This document shows, one piece after another, positions 46,124-58,927 of a stretch of 64,000 nt of DNA. The DNA is taken from the NCBI GenBank assembly GCA_001643675.2, contig LSRY02000029.1, positions 868,001-932,000 on the forward strand. The letters run 5' to 3'. Positions within the stretch are counted from its first letter, which is position 1, and every line of letters begins with the position of its first letter. Both the position numbers and the translations under genes were made by a program. The notes under the pieces are model-generated. The model had not been told where the DNA came from. It ran no database searches and saw nothing but the letters and a program-made list of their open reading frames with translations. The DNA comes from Monocercomonoides exilis (taxonomy: Eukaryota; Preaxostyla; Oxymonadida; Polymastigidae).

Positions 46124-46525
46124 GTTGGTGTTAACAATGGCGGACAGTTTCAATAAATGATGACAGTCGCGTTCTCTCAACGACCATTGATAGTTGCATT
46201 TCGATGTTAAAGCCAATTATTTCCTCAATGAATACAAACTTTGAACACATTCAGAAATGAAACAACTTGCTTCATAGAACGAAGTTGAAAACTTTTGAAA
46301 AATATTGAGAAACTCGGAGAAATTCAATCCATCCAGTTTCTCAATATTTTTCAAAAGTTTTCAACTTCGTTCTATGAAGCAAGTTGTTTCATTTCTGAAT
46401 GTGTTCAAAGTTTGTATTCATTGAGGAAATAATTGGCTTTAACATCGAAATGCAACTATCAATGGTCGTTGAGAGAACGCGACTGTCATCATTTATTGAA
46501 ACTGTCCACCATTGTAAACACCAAC
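46124..46525. mobile_element. 402-bp near-perfect palindromic foldback element
   Basis: Arms 46124-46314 and 46335-46525 (191 nt each) are almost exact reverse complements around a 20-nt loop. Only a few mismatches are seen, for example near the ends (GTTAACAATGGCGG versus GTTTACAATGGTGG). Both ends abut TA (46122-46123 and 46526-46527). The size, symmetry and TA flanks indicate a recent non-autonomous Tc1/mariner-type MITE of a different family from the 23.7-kb mariner. DNA or RNA from it would fold into one long hairpin. Confidence 0.9.
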
Positions 46526-47289
46526 TATATAAAAAAGAAAAGAAAAAAGAAAAGAAAAAAAAAGAAAAAAATTGAAAATTGCATCAAATCAACATGAACC
46601 ATTCTCATTATTTTTTTTTGTTTTATTTTTTATTTTTTTTTTTAATTTTTTCATTTTCATTTTATTTTTTCATTTTTATTTATTTTTTATTTATTATTAT
46701 TATTTTTTTTTTTTATTTTTTTCACCAAAGAATATGATGTTGTTGAAAGAAATGTCGTGAAACTATTTCAAAACATTTTTGATTTAAATATGTAGATATT
46801 TGCATTGCAAGAATTGAAAAAGTGAAATGATCCAACTAATATAATAAAAAATTTCATCAATGCCAAAAAAGTCAAGGAAAAAGAAAGAAATCCATAATGG
46901 AATAAGTGCAGTTTGCATGCATTATATATTTAAAAAATGATTTCAATTTTTGTGTTTTTATTAAAAATATTAAATTCAAACATTTCAAAATTCGAAAAAT
47001 CTTGATAATTTTTGAAATTTTGAAATTGTGTGAAGAGTTCCGAAATTTTGGAAGTTGAAACAGATGGTATTTAATGATCTTCTTCATTGTCAATTGATTA
47101 TTTACAATTATTTGTTTTTCTGAGCTGTTAAACGACTGGATTCTTTATTAAAACGATTAGAGTTTGTCTTTGCTTTTTGAGAGTGGTTGCCTCTGAAACG
47201 ACTTTTTAAGCGTAAAAACAGTGAAGAAAGACAACTTTTTAAAAGACTCAAATGAAATATTAAGGAACATCGAATTATGCGTTGGTGAA
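46526..47289. other. Spacer; possible upstream exon of the 47-50 kb gene
   Basis: A purine-rich then T-rich tract fills 46527-46720. An ATG at 46860 opens MPKKSRKKKEIHNGI, and a donor at 46906 would join in phase to an acceptor at 47220, extending the next gene upstream. This is possible but unproven. A minus-strand frame across 47108-47305 is judged antisense noise. Confidence 0.4.
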
Positions 47290-50200
47290 ATGGAGACAGT
47301 CCCACTGAGGATTCTCACCGAAATAGTGGATAAAGGAGTTGGCATTCTGAAATCGGCAAGCAACGACAACGAAGTTTTGACTTTTGGAAAGATTCTCGAG
47401 GTTGTTTTAAATCCTGCGTCATATTCACCAACGTTTCGAAAAATTAAAGAGAAGAATGTTCCACGTGTTGGACATGAAAAATACAAAGATACGAATTTTA
47501 AGTATGAATTATATCCAAAGAGGAAAAGCGGAGAATCCGAATACTTCAAATCTCCCTTTCTGCATAATGTTATAAGTGGAAAAGAGTTGGTTCGATCTGC
47601 TGTTGATCACATTCTTTCCACAGAAAATGATGAAATATTCGGATTATTACTAAAATTGCTGGGCCACATTTTAAGGCTGAGCGAAAGGAATGAAATTGTC
47701 ACAGCGGCTAAGCAAGGGCTGATTGATGGAGTTATCGATATCTTGAAAAGATGCCAAAGTCCATTAATTTTGCTGGATGCTTTATCACTGTTGCTAACTT
47801 TCAAAAACAAGGTCATTCACCTTCCAAATTTCATGAAAAGAAGGATTTCTCAATGTGTATGCTATCATGAACTTATTCTATCCGTCCTTGAGATTGCTGT
47901 CGGAAATGAAGAGAGAGGAATGGCTTATCCGACTGTTCAGAATATTTGTCTGAACAAGAATATCAGACAAATGTCAAACGAGGATTTTATACAAAGCATT
48001 TTTTACTCACCAAAAATAAAGAAGAGCGAAAAAGCAGATTATAAGAACAATAAGTCAGACAGAAAATCGCCAAATTCGAAAGAAGAAGAAGAAGAAGAGG
48101 AAGTAGAAGAAAACGAAAATTGCGAGAAAGCCAGTTTGGACAAAGATGCAGATTCCAATGGCGATGACGACAATGATGCCGCATTTAAACGGAAGCAGAA
48201 CGATTCAACAACAACAACTTCTCCAACGGTGGCAGAAACTCCTTTTTCAAATACTTTGCCCTTTGCCAATTTTTTTAATGCTTTTACAATGAATACTTCA
48301 GAAGCAGCAACGGCTTATTATACATTTTCTCACAATGAAGAAGAACAGCACTTTCCGGATCTTAACGTTCCTTTCCTTCCTTTTGATGTTCGGTTGAAGG
48401 CAGCTGAGATATATTCATTGTTTATTGAAGACAGCACAATTTTGTGTCCTGCCTATCCAGTTGTGGCTGTGCTTGCAGAAGGAATTGAGCTCGAAGACGG
48501 AGACGAAGAAGCGTTCATTTCAGCAAAAAAGAAAGAACAGAAAAGAGTTGTGGGAGAAAAAGAATCTGATGCAGAAAGCTACGAAGAAACAGAAATGCCA
48601 TTCTCTGATGAGATTTATGCGCCAACGACTGAATGCGACCTGACTCCGAAGATGACAAAGATCAGAGATAGTCTGCTCGCCTTGTGTCGCATATATGTTA
48701 GCCGGTCTCTTCTTGACATTCCAGGTGCTGTTATTCAGTCTTTTCACTCTTTTGGTGCTTTTAACAGAAAACAATTTTTTATTTTGATTTTTTTTTTCAC
48801 GATTATTTTGCATGTGCATTCAATTTATTCTTCTTTCAAAAAATGTTGAATTTTCTGTTTGCGAACACGTACAGAAGTTTTGACGTATCATTATGGATCT
48901 GATGCAAATATTTACGAAAGGCTTGCCCTTCCTTCGCATTTGTATCGGAAGCTTGAAAGAAGTCTTGTGCGCCTAATAAAGTGTGGTTTTAGATAATTTT
49001 TGCAAGAAAGTCATTCATTTCTGATTAATTTGCATGCGATGCATATCCCCCAATGAGCAGTTTCCCCATGGCACGCTTCTGCAATCTTGCAGGAAGCTGT
49101 TTGAATCGTTTGGCTGTGCTTATGCCTCTGCCTGAGAAGAAGAAGACAATATGCTCAATTGGACCAGCAATACTGAATAACTTAGAAAAAGTGGAGGCAG
49201 AAATGAAGGAGATTGTTCAAAGAAAATCTTCTGATCAATCAGAAGCAGCAGAAGAAGACACAATGCAAATCTTTTATGAAAGTCATCCAACAATCCAGTT
49301 CGAAAAAAGCGACCCGTTTATTCTTGCGATGAAGCCGAATGCGGGTGATTGTCTGACTGTCAGCGAGCTGGAAGAGAAGTGGCTGCTTTTTGAGGATGCG
49401 CAACTGCGCTTTGCAACAGACACATTGCTGGGGATCAAAAACACTTATTCGGATCTGAAATATAACTGGAACTTTCAATTCTCCAACTTTCATTATATTT
49501 GGGACATACAGAGATACCACAGATCATCCAACGCGCTTCGACTGAATGCATTGCTTTCCTGTCTTTTTAGCTGCGTGAACAGTCGAGGCAGTGCCAGCGA
49601 TTATGCACTCATTCAACCCTTCTTCAGGGTGCTCGTGGAAAAACTTAAATTTCTATTTCCGCTTCGTGCTCCGATTGACGAAAGCAAAATGTTCTCCACT
49701 TTCAACCAGCCAACGGCACTTGAATCTGTGCAGACCTCAGTTGCAGCTGTTGTGTTTTGTGTGCTGATGAATACACTGAAGGAGCTTCCGTTTGCCTTTG
49801 CGTCAGGGATAATAAAAGACTTTTTGGAGTTTGGTGCAGATTTCAGGTATGCCACTCCGCAGCTGATGGCACATGTCATTCAAAAAATTAGAGAGAAGTG
49901 CATCATTTTTATGCTTCCTGTGCGAATCAACAGAGTTAAGCAGTCTGATTCGATTGTGAAGGATGAGACAGATGTTCTTTTCAACACTGTTCCGTTCAAC
50001 ATGCTTTCATCGAAAAAGATTATCAGTTGGAAGTGCGTTTCGTTGGTTGAACGAGAGTGCTGCTATCCGATTCATTACAAGAAATGCATTGAGAATGCTA
50101 ATGATATTTCCTCGATTTCTGCAAAGCCATTTTTTGAGGATGCGGAAGAGATCGAGCGAAAAGACGACAGCGGAACATGTCTTTTGTTTTATTTGGACGA

Positions 50201-50441
50201 TGCATTGGAAGAGTCTGGGATTCGTGATGCTGTTGAATCTTGTGTTCAAAGTGAAAATATTCAAGATTTTTGGTTTGCGCCTTATGCTCTTCCAAAAATG
50301 GACAGATTGAGTTACTTTTCAGAATTTGATTACATGCGTCACAACGAAACAGCTCTTAAAGAACCAGTTTTTGTTCAAGATATTAGAAATATTTTGAATA
50401 GAAATAGATTTTTCATGAGAAATTTTAATATTTTCTCATGA
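47290..50441 (+). CDS. Unrecognised large helical-repeat protein, at least 3 exons
   Basis: Exons: 47290 (or earlier)-48724, 48875-48980, 49058-50441; in phase, 974 codons from the ATG at 47290. The open frame reaches back to 47221, so an upstream exon is possible. The N-terminal half shows helix pairs (LRILTEIVDKGVGILKSAS, FGLLLKLLGHILRLSERNEI, LILLDALSLLLTF) that suggest an ARM-type fold. An acidic tract EEEEEEEVEENEN follows, and the C-terminal half has more helices (RLNALLSCLFSCVNSRGS, FFRVLVEKLKFLFPLRAP, IIKDFLEFGADF). I cannot assign a family. Unlike the decayed regions it is open throughout, and its splice junctions restore the frame, so it is likely functional. The 5' end is unresolved. 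Confidence 0.65.
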
Positions 50442-51026
50442 AATAACAAAAATTAATGAACAGAATGAAAATGAAGCTTTACTTATTTTAATAGAGAAAA
50501 TATCTTTTGTAGAATTTTTTCTTTTTTTTTCATTTTCTTTCTTTTTCTTTCTTTTGATTAGTACGAGTCTATTTACTCTTAAACTGTGAAAGATTTCAAA
50601 ACTTTGCAAGGAGAGTAATATTTTTTCTCCAAAGTGTTGTTTTTGTTTCGGAAATTTCCTGGAAAGTCTTCTTGTGTTATTTCATTTTGTTTTGTCTTAA
50701 TTTATTTCTGTTATTTGCATTAATTCATTTCTTGATGTATATTTTAATATTGTATCGAGAAACATTTAAGCAATGAAAAAGAGAAGTGCAGAAACCTTTT
50801 GCTTTTCTATTGATACACTTTCACTTTAAAACTTCAAGACCGTTTTTGTCTATTTTGTTGAAACCAGCAAATTCTTTTTCCTTCACTCAGCAGCATTAAT
50901 CACAAGAATAAAAATAATGCTCACCTTATTTTCACATTTTTAACAAGAAGTGAGACATTTTCTTTTATAATGACAAAATTGTAAAAATTAAGACGGTTTA
51001 AAAAATCAAAACATTAAAACAGCGGA
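50442..51026. other. Convergent intergenic spacer
   Basis: AT-rich, with a polypyrimidine tract at 50517-50560. No exon or repeat is seen. Confidence 0.55.
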
Positions 51027-54000
51027 CTAAGTGGAACGAGCAGAACATGGAGATGACGAAGCTGTTCCGCCAAATGTGCGGACAACCGACGTCACACGAA
51101 AAGCAAATCCAGCATCGTCTTGCGCGTCAACTCCATCGGCGCTGTTTGCGGCTAAAGGCACACCGGTCAATGGACTGTCTGGCAAAGCTGTTGGATTTGC
51201 TATCTTTCTCTTTCCTGTGATGAGATGTCCTCCGCTTTTTTCCTCTCTTTCTTTTTTCCGTTCCTTTTCCTTTTCTTGTTTTTGTTTGATTTCTCGTTCT
51301 CTCTCCACATCCAATAATTCTTTCCTTCTTTCTCTTTCCTTTTTCTTCTCTTCTTCTTTCTCTTTTTCTTTTTGTCGATTGATTGCACTGTATTCGTCAA
51401 TCTCTTCATATCTTTTGTGCTGTCTGGGAGTTGGACGTGAACGGGGAGAAAACGCAGAAGTTGAAGGAGAAGTGAAGTTGGCTGTTGGAGACGATGAAAC
51501 AAACTTTGAAGCTGTTGATGGCTTTAGATCTGGAAGAAAATGAGAGGAAGAAATTGATGAAGTTGCAGATGTTGCAGAAGAAGTGGAAGAAGATGACGAA
51601 GATGAAGATAATGCAGAAGACACAGGGAAAGGCGAAGAGTGCAAAAAAGGCGAAGAAGAAGAAAACGACGACAAAGGAGGGGAATTCACCGAAGGAAGAA
51701 ACGAACTTGAGCGTGTCAGTGCAGCAGGAGAAGAGAGAGTGCAGGAAGAAGACAAACGAGGTGACAAACTCATTGAAAGAGCTGGTGGACGGTGAGACGA
51801 GGTTTTGGGGATTGTAGCAGAGAATTCTGGATGCTGCATTTCTTTGCTGTTTGGAGCAGAAGAGGAAGGGGAGATGTAGTCAGAAGATGAGAGTGGAGAA
51901 GAAAGAGCAGAATTGAATGAGGATATTTGCAGCTGGGGAAGCAAAGAATTGGTATGCGTTGCAGAACAAGCTGCTGTTGAAGATAAAGTTTTTGAGGAAG
52001 ACAATTGAGGTGAACTGTTGAATGAATAAGAAGAAATAGAAGAAGAAACTGGATGAAATGTTGTAGTGTCCTTTTGCGAAGATGATGCAGCAGAAACAAC
52101 AGAAATTGGAGTGCTGGCAAGTGGAACAGGATTTATTGATAAAGATGGTGGAGAAGAAGGCTTTTGAGCAGAGGAGGAAGACGATGATGTGGTTTGCTGT
52201 GTAGAATGAATAGAAAGCGATTGAGGGGAAAGAGGAGTGCTGCTAAGCAGCGATGAATTAAGCGAACAGACTGCCTGTTTGCTGTTGTCAGATTTTACTT
52301 CATTTTCACTATCCCTTTTTTTCCTATCACAAGAAATGTGATGTCTCTTTTCGAAGGGGAAAACGTCATTTCCTTCTTCACAAATATTCTCTTCATTTTT
52401 AACACTGGATTTATCTCCATTTTTGGAGTCAATTTGTTTTGTGATGATGTTTTTGTGTGTCACAATTTTCTTAACTTTTCTATTTTTGGCTTTCTTTTTC
52501 TGCTTTCCCATGAAATAAGCCTGTTCTTTGCGGCGACGAGTAATTCTATCAATGAAGCGAGCAAAAGAAGGTGGCCCACTCAATGGATCATTTAATGAGC
52601 TGTTAAACTTGTGGATGGATTTGATCGAATCTTCATTCAGATTGGAAACAGTTTGATTTACTGAATCAGGTTTGCATTCAGAATCATTCAAGTGGCTCTT
52701 GTTTGTGTCATTTGCAACAACTTTTGAGCGATTCAATTCTTTCTTTTTTGCACTTTTATTCTTTTTTGCCTTTAATTTTTCTTTCTGTTTTTTCCTTTTG
52801 TTTGCTCTTTCTCTTTCTCTCTCCTCTCTTTTTCTGATCCGATACATCGCATTGACCTCTGCTCTGTCTATCCCCCTGTCGCTCATCCAACCCTCAGACG
52901 TGTCTTCGAGATGCAGCAGCAGCGAGAGAAGAGGAAGTGGCAGAGAAAGAAACGGATCTGCGAGGTTGTTTCGATGTATCTTTGGAAGTGTGGAAGAAGA
53001 GCTCATTACAGCCACATTCACAGCAGGCTCAGACATTCTTCGTGTTGAGCATTGTGTGTCTTTAGCGGAAGAAGGGTCAAAAGCTGTGAGCGAAGCAGAC
53101 AAATTTGCCGATGTCAATCTTCCCTTCAGGATTCCTGGATTGAAGGAAGGATACTGAGAAGAATGCAAAGTGTTTGATAGATCAGAGGAAGATGCTGCAT
53201 TGGAATGAACAGATTGTCCATGAGATGCTGACAGATGCACAGGAAGTTGAGGATATGTCGAGAACTTTTCGAGTGTCTCAAGAACAAGTCTTGCTTTGAT
53301 CCTCCTGTTTTCTTCTTCCTTTTCCTGCTTCCTCTTCCAGTATTCTTTCCATCTCCTTTCTCGTTCTTCCAAATGCAGAGCAACATCACTAAACTCAAAC
53401 GGCTTTCGCTCTTTGCGTTTTATTTGGATCCTCTCATCTTTTATTGGCTGAAACTTCATTCCTCCACTTTGTTCGTCTGATGCTTCTTTATTTGCAACCG
53501 CTTTTCTCTTCAAACTTTTTTGAGTGCTCAACATGGAAGCATTTGATAGATGAGACTCACTTTTCCACGACTTCAGGAAATTCTCTTCGTTTTCGTCGTC
53601 ATTTCCATCTTTACCGAATCCATCGTGTTCGCTTGATACAGTCCCTTTTTCTTCATCCAATCTTCTTTCTTCCCAAATGTCCCTCATCCGGCTCTTCTTT
53701 TGCTCATCCAGCATTCTTCTAACAAACATCTCCCATTTGTCAGCCACCAGCTGTTTCTGTCTTTTCTTCTCTTCGTCCGCAATCAATGGCAGCAAATCAT
53801 CTGGACTGTTAGTGACATCCTGAGATTCGCTCAAATCAGAAGGCAAAAATGATCTTGTTGTTGGAGTCTTCTTGTCTTTATCGTTCTGTTCATTCTCATC
53901 ATCATTTTCTTCTTCTTCTTCTTCTTCAACTTCTTCCTCTTCGCTGCTTCTACCATCACTTTTCAATTCATCTTCAAGATAATCGTTAGAATTCCGTTTC

Positions 54001-56007
54001 TTTCCAATTTTTCTTTTGCACAATTCCTTCAATGCATCCATCTCTTCTTTTATCCGCTTGAATATCTGCTCATGCCGACGAAGATGACTCAAAGGCATCT
54101 TCTTCTCATCTGCTACTGGCTCGTCCAGCATAAGAATAGATTCGAGTGTTCCTTCGTGTTCAATTCGGAACTCTTCACAGGCTGTGAGATGGGACGATAG
54201 CAGCGAAGAGATCTGTATTTAATATTAACAATAGTACCAAAAATAAAATATGATTTTTATTAAAAAAAAATTTAGATGACAAAAATAGTATAATAATTTC
54301 AGATTTCTCGAAGATAACATTCAAACCTCGTCAAAAAAGTTGTTCAGTTCAAAAATGTCTGTTTGTTTTGCCAGATGCTTCATAACAAGTTCTTCTCCTT
54401 CCAAAATTAGTCTCATTTCTTCTTCCATCTTTCCCTCCATTTCATCCTTTTGAGAAGATGTATCTGATCTTTTGCCTTTTTCGCTATTTTCTTGTTGTTC
54501 ATTCATTTCCGCAGTTGTTCTTGCTCCTAATTCAAGTTCCTCCGTCTTCCCGACATTGTTCCATTCTTTTTTGTTTTCTCTTTCTTTTTCTGTTTCTTTT
54601 TCATGTTCTTCTGCAGCACGCTTTCCGTTCAGCCGAAATTCCTTCATCATTTTGTCGTTCTGCTTTTTTAATACTTCAATTATTTTCTTGAACTCCAAGT
54701 TTTGCGCAACAACCTGGTTGAACTTCTCTTCTTCTTCTTTCTTTTGGATAAGATCTTTTTTATCCTTTTCTTTTCTTTGCTCCAAAATATCAGCCTGAAA
54801 TTGTTCGGCATTCCGAATTGACTCGTTCTCTCTCATTTGTTTGAGCTGCTCCTCTTTCTTGTCGCAGTCCTGCTGCATCTTCAGCATTGCCTCATTCAGC
54901 CCTTTCAATTTGTCTTTCAACGTCTTCAGCTCAAACTCCTTTTCGTTGTGTTTCTCTCTCTCCCTTTTTCTTTCTTCTTCTCTTTCGTTCTCTTCTGTCT
55001 CCATCGCCACTCTCAGCTGTGCAATCCGCTCGTCCTTCTGCCTGCATTCTGCCTGAAGCTCTTTAACATAGTCCTGATACATATTTCGCTTCTCTTCTTC
55101 TTCTTTCTTTTCTCTTTCTCTTTCTCTCTCTCTTTCAGATTCTTTCTCTTTTGCCATCGCTGCTGATGCCTCGGCTTCTATTAACTGCAGCTCAAGTTCT
55201 TCAAGTCGCTTATCACTGATAAGCTCGTCATTTCTGGCTTTCTTTTGAAGAAACGTTTGGAACATTGCCTTTAATTCTGATTAAAATAAATAAATAAAAA
55301 GTTAACAATCATATTCATTGAGATAATATTGAATAAAGAAGTCCAGAAACCGTTCAGTTTTTCCTTTTGCATTTGCTTTTTTTCTTCTTCTTCAGAAATA
55401 AGATGAGTGAACGTCGATTGAGAATCCATATCAGACACTCCAACATTCAATGAAGCATCTGAATAAGCTGGGCTTCCCCATGAATTGGAGTTTCCTTCTT
55501 TTGAAAAACCTGTTTCATTGGAAATTCCTTCACTTCGCTCTCTTTCATTTATCCAATTTAAAAGTGAATCAATGGTTTCAGTTTTTTGAATATTCTCGAT
55601 ATTCATGCGTGAAAACAGAGAATCAACTCTGTATTGTGCAGTCTTTTGAAAAAAAACACTCAAAATATTTAAATAACATTCTAAATTCTGCACACATCAA
55701 ATTCCATAGAAGAAGAATGAACCATTTTCTTCTTTTTTGAATTTGTTTTGGCAGAGTCCTTGATGTTAATGATTTATAAAACAATGATGAATATCTTCGA
55801 TTTGAAAAATAAAAAAAAGAACATTACAAAAGCAAACACTTGATATCGATTCATATTTTTGTAATGTTTGCTGTAACCTTTCATTAATGGCAGAAAGTTG
55901 AGATTGTTGCTCGTCAAGTTTCTATCATCAAAACAACGCAAATTCTTGTTACTACTTATGTTTTTTCAATAAAATCAAACCCTATAAAATACATTGTGTA
56001 AAAGCAT
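51027..56007 (-). CDS. Large coiled-coil, serine-rich protein, 6 exons, family unknown
   Basis: Coding order: 56007-55981, 55921-55838, 55758-55696, 55642-55351, 55276-54327, 54212-51027; in phase, 1,533 codons. The first exons encode coiled coil (KLDEQQSQLSAINERLQQTL). The fifth is an almost continuous coiled coil (ELQLIEAEASAAMAKEKESE, TLKDKLKGLNEAMLKMQQDC). The last exon holds charged helices (FEFSDVALHLEERERRWKEY, FIDRITRRRKEQAYFMGKQK), acidic clusters, a long Ser-rich part and a final KEKEKE/RERE mixed-charge helix. There is no catalytic domain or membrane segment. It may be cytoskeletal or a scaffold, but that is only inference from the coiled coils. The first exon (9 codons) is supported only by its splice phase. 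Confidence 0.75.
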
Positions 56008-56060
56008 GATTATATAAAAATTGCAGATGTTGATGCATTTGCATTTTAAAATAAATTTAT
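56008..56060. promoter_or_regulatory. 53-bp bidirectional promoter
   Basis: Start codons of the coiled-coil gene (minus) and of the small gene at 56061 (plus) are only 53 bp apart, provided the small first exons of both models are right. It contains a TATATAAAAA stretch and two GATG/GCAT-containing palindromic bits. No assigned motif. Confidence 0.45.
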
Positions 56061-56304
56061 ATGGATGTGAAGAGAAAAACAAGTCAACAATAAATACGAT
56101 ATATGGCCCTTTGCAGGCATCGGAGAAGATGCCTTAAAACGTATAATTTTGGAAGAACCCGATGGTAACAAGCTCATTTACATGAAAGCCAAAACTTTCA
56201 AAAAAACGAAAAAAAAAGTGGGTGCTTATATAAAAACAACTTCCGATAAATTGAAAACCGAAGTTTTCAATAAAACATCAAAATTGGAGTATAGACAAAA
56301 TTAA
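56061..56304 (+). CDS. Small 69-residue-class basic protein, two exons, 34-nt intron
   Basis: Exon 1 is 56061-56082 and exon 2 is 56117-56304; a 34-nt GT-AG intron restores the frame. The product, about 69 residues, is MDVKRKTS then IGEDALKRIILEEPDGNKLI, KAKTFKKTKKKVGAYIKTTS and LKTEVFNKTSKLEYRQN. It is Lys-rich with a pattern of short amphipathic strands. Composition and the clean splice argue for a real gene, though each exon alone is too short to stand out. It lies between two minus-strand genes, starting head-to-head with one and ending 58 bp from the stop of the other. I do not recognise a family. Confidence 0.65.
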
Positions 56305-56362
56305 AAAGTTTAACATGCTGAAAAAAAAAACTTTCCGACTATTTTCACATATCTTTCTTGGT

Positions 56363-58927
56363 TCACCATTTTCCACTTAAGTATTTATATTCATTTTTGC
56401 TTATTTTGTGTAGCTTCCATTGATCTACGAGCATTTCACTTCGTAATTTGAAATAGTGTTGATAACACTTTCCTCTATATGTGCGATTTATTTCTCTAAA
56501 GATAGTTTTCTTCATGGTATATCTTGGTGAATATTTCCAATTATGAATCAATCCTCCTCGTAATATGTAATAAAAAACAGGAATAATAACTTTAATATCT
56601 TCGGAGAAAATGGAATCCGTTTTATTCTTTGAATTATCCGTCTTCTTTTTTTCCCATTCTTTTTTCAATTGTTTGTCTTTGTATCTTGGAAGCATTTCTA
56701 TCTGATCCAAAGTTGCCCATCTGCAATTAAAATCTTCTGAAGAAGCTGAAGCGTTCAATATAGTCGAACAGCAATCAACAAATTCTTCATGTAAAGCATC
56801 CATCCAAAAGCCTTGAAATAAGAGATCAACATCACTTGGCTTGTCAAAAGAATAGCAAGTTAGAGTTTCCCCAAAGATAGAAGAGTTGCTGTCGTCATGC
56901 CGCATATGAGTCGGAGAATCAGTCACACTAAAACCAGAAGAGACTCTCGGGCTGGCACTTAAATCACGAAATGATTGAGCGGGATGAACGCCATTCCAAC
57001 TCGCATTCGAAGAGTAGGATTTTGTTGGGGTGTGAATGCGAGAAGAACGGGATGAGTGCATTTGATGGGCTTGATGTGACGAATGATGATCCATGTGAGT
57101 GCTGGATTGTGATAAAGAAGATAAAGAATGATGAGATGCAGATTTCCCAAAAGAAGAAAGAGACTCTGATTCACGTTGGAGTTTTGGTGTTAAATTAGAA
57201 TTCCGACGTGATGGTGATGTTAAGATAGTTTCAGATGAAACAGACGCAACAGAACCAACAGACTCTTTTGGAGATGGAAATGGTGAATTCTTTGCCTTTG
57301 GTGATTCATCCGGGATTGATAGAAGAGGAGGTTTAAGCACAAATTTCTTACTATCAGGAGTTGTAGCGTTTTCATTGTAGGAAAGAGCAGATTTACATAA
57401 ACGAAGTAAGATAGATGAATCCAAAGTCTGTGAATTTTCACTGTTTGGTGCTTGCACAAGTTTATTTGTAAAATCAGAATCTGATGAATTGTTTAGATTT
57501 TCTTTTGGTATTTGAGTCTCGTATTGTCTTTTGCTTTTCTCAAATTCCTTTTTGTGGAAAAGTATAAAACGATCCAAATCGCTTGCTTGATTTCTCTCTT
57601 CAGCTGTCTCCAACTTTATTTGCTTGCGTTTTATGTTTTCGATCAGTTCGTTTTTCTCAGCTTCTCCAAGCCCTCTTTCATCTGCCTGATCCAGGATGTA
57701 TTTCATCTCTTCCAGTGTCATTTTGGCTTTTTCTGTTTCTGTTTTAATAGATGCATTTAGAGCCTCTTCTCTTCTGCTGCGCCCATCTAAGCCATCTGAT
57801 TGCTTCTCCATTTTTGATTGCATTTTCGTTTTAGCATCATCCCACAAAGCTTTTTCTTCTTCATTATCTATCCAGTTCTTATCAACCCACACATTAAACA
57901 TCTTCATGTGCTGTTTTGCTTCCTTCAGTTGCTTCTTAATCAAAGATCTTCGATGAGGGCGCATACTTGAGCTGCCTTGCTTTGACTTACTAACTAAATG
58001 ATTTCCTTCATTTGATTGTCCATCATCCTTCAATTCTCCATCTGTAATAGTCTGTTGTTTGTCATCGAACTTTGACTTTGAAGTGATATCTTCTTGTTGC
58101 CATTTGCTCAGAAGCTTTGTTCTGCAAACTTTTTCGATTGTCGACTTTCGATGCCCATCAACATCAACGTCGATATCGTCCATGTAATTCGCTTGAGGTC
58201 GTTGCCACTTTTCAGACAATACAAGATTTCCTTCATCATCAGATTCTGCATCACCAATATCATCAGCACCAGATTCTATTTCCATTTTTTCTGACTTTAC
58301 AATACTTGTTTTAGCTTGTGCGTCTGTAGTTTGCTCTTTTTCATATTCTTTTTGCAGTTCTGCTGCAAAACTTTCAGATGTAATAATATCTAAATGACTG
58401 GCAGGAAGCGGTTTAATCTTTTTGTGCAAATTTGACCGAAATGCAGAATAATTTGGTGGATCCGCCAAGCAATTGTGCGGAGCATTTAAGAATTCTGCTT
58501 TCAAAGGAAAAGATTTTGCATTCGCATTCAGTTTATCAAGAAGTTTTTCAGGTGAAGTCGAAGACGTTGCATATGAAGCGAGAACTCCAAAAGGTACTGA
58601 AGACACGTCAGTGCTGCAAGCTTGATTTTCACATGTTTTCATCTCTGAAGATGCATCTGCTCGAGAAATACTATAACCAGAATAATAATCTTGCGTGCTT
58701 GCCTTTATAGATAATAAATGTGTGTTCCTTGCATCAATCATACGCTGATATGGAAATCTTTTGACTGTACTCGATGAACCTGTTGTCTATCGCAGATTAA
58801 TTAAATAACGCACAAAAAATGATTACAATTTTGAAATGAAAAAATGACAGCATCAATGCAAAAACAAAATCTTTGAAACAAAGAAATAGTTGCATACAAC
58901 GCTAAAAGCATTTGTTCTAGCAGTCAT
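56363..58927 (-). CDS. Unrecognised 816-residue protein, 2 exons
   Basis: Exons 58927-58901 and 58786-56363, in phase, ending TGA. The N-terminal third contains short motifs (DDEGNLVLSEKWQRPQANYM, DDIDVDVDGHRKSTIEKVC). The middle is charged and helical (LIKKQLKEAKQHMKMFNVWV, LEEMKYILDQADERGLGEAE), then comes a Ser/His-rich part (SASHHSLSSLSQSSTHMDHH). The last ~150 residues look folded (DLLFQGFWMDALHEEFVDCC, DIKVIIPVFYYILRGGLIHN, REINRTYRGKCYQHYFKLRS). I know no matching family. The distinct C-terminal globular block would be the part to search. It is head-to-head with the kelch gene. Confidence 0.7.
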
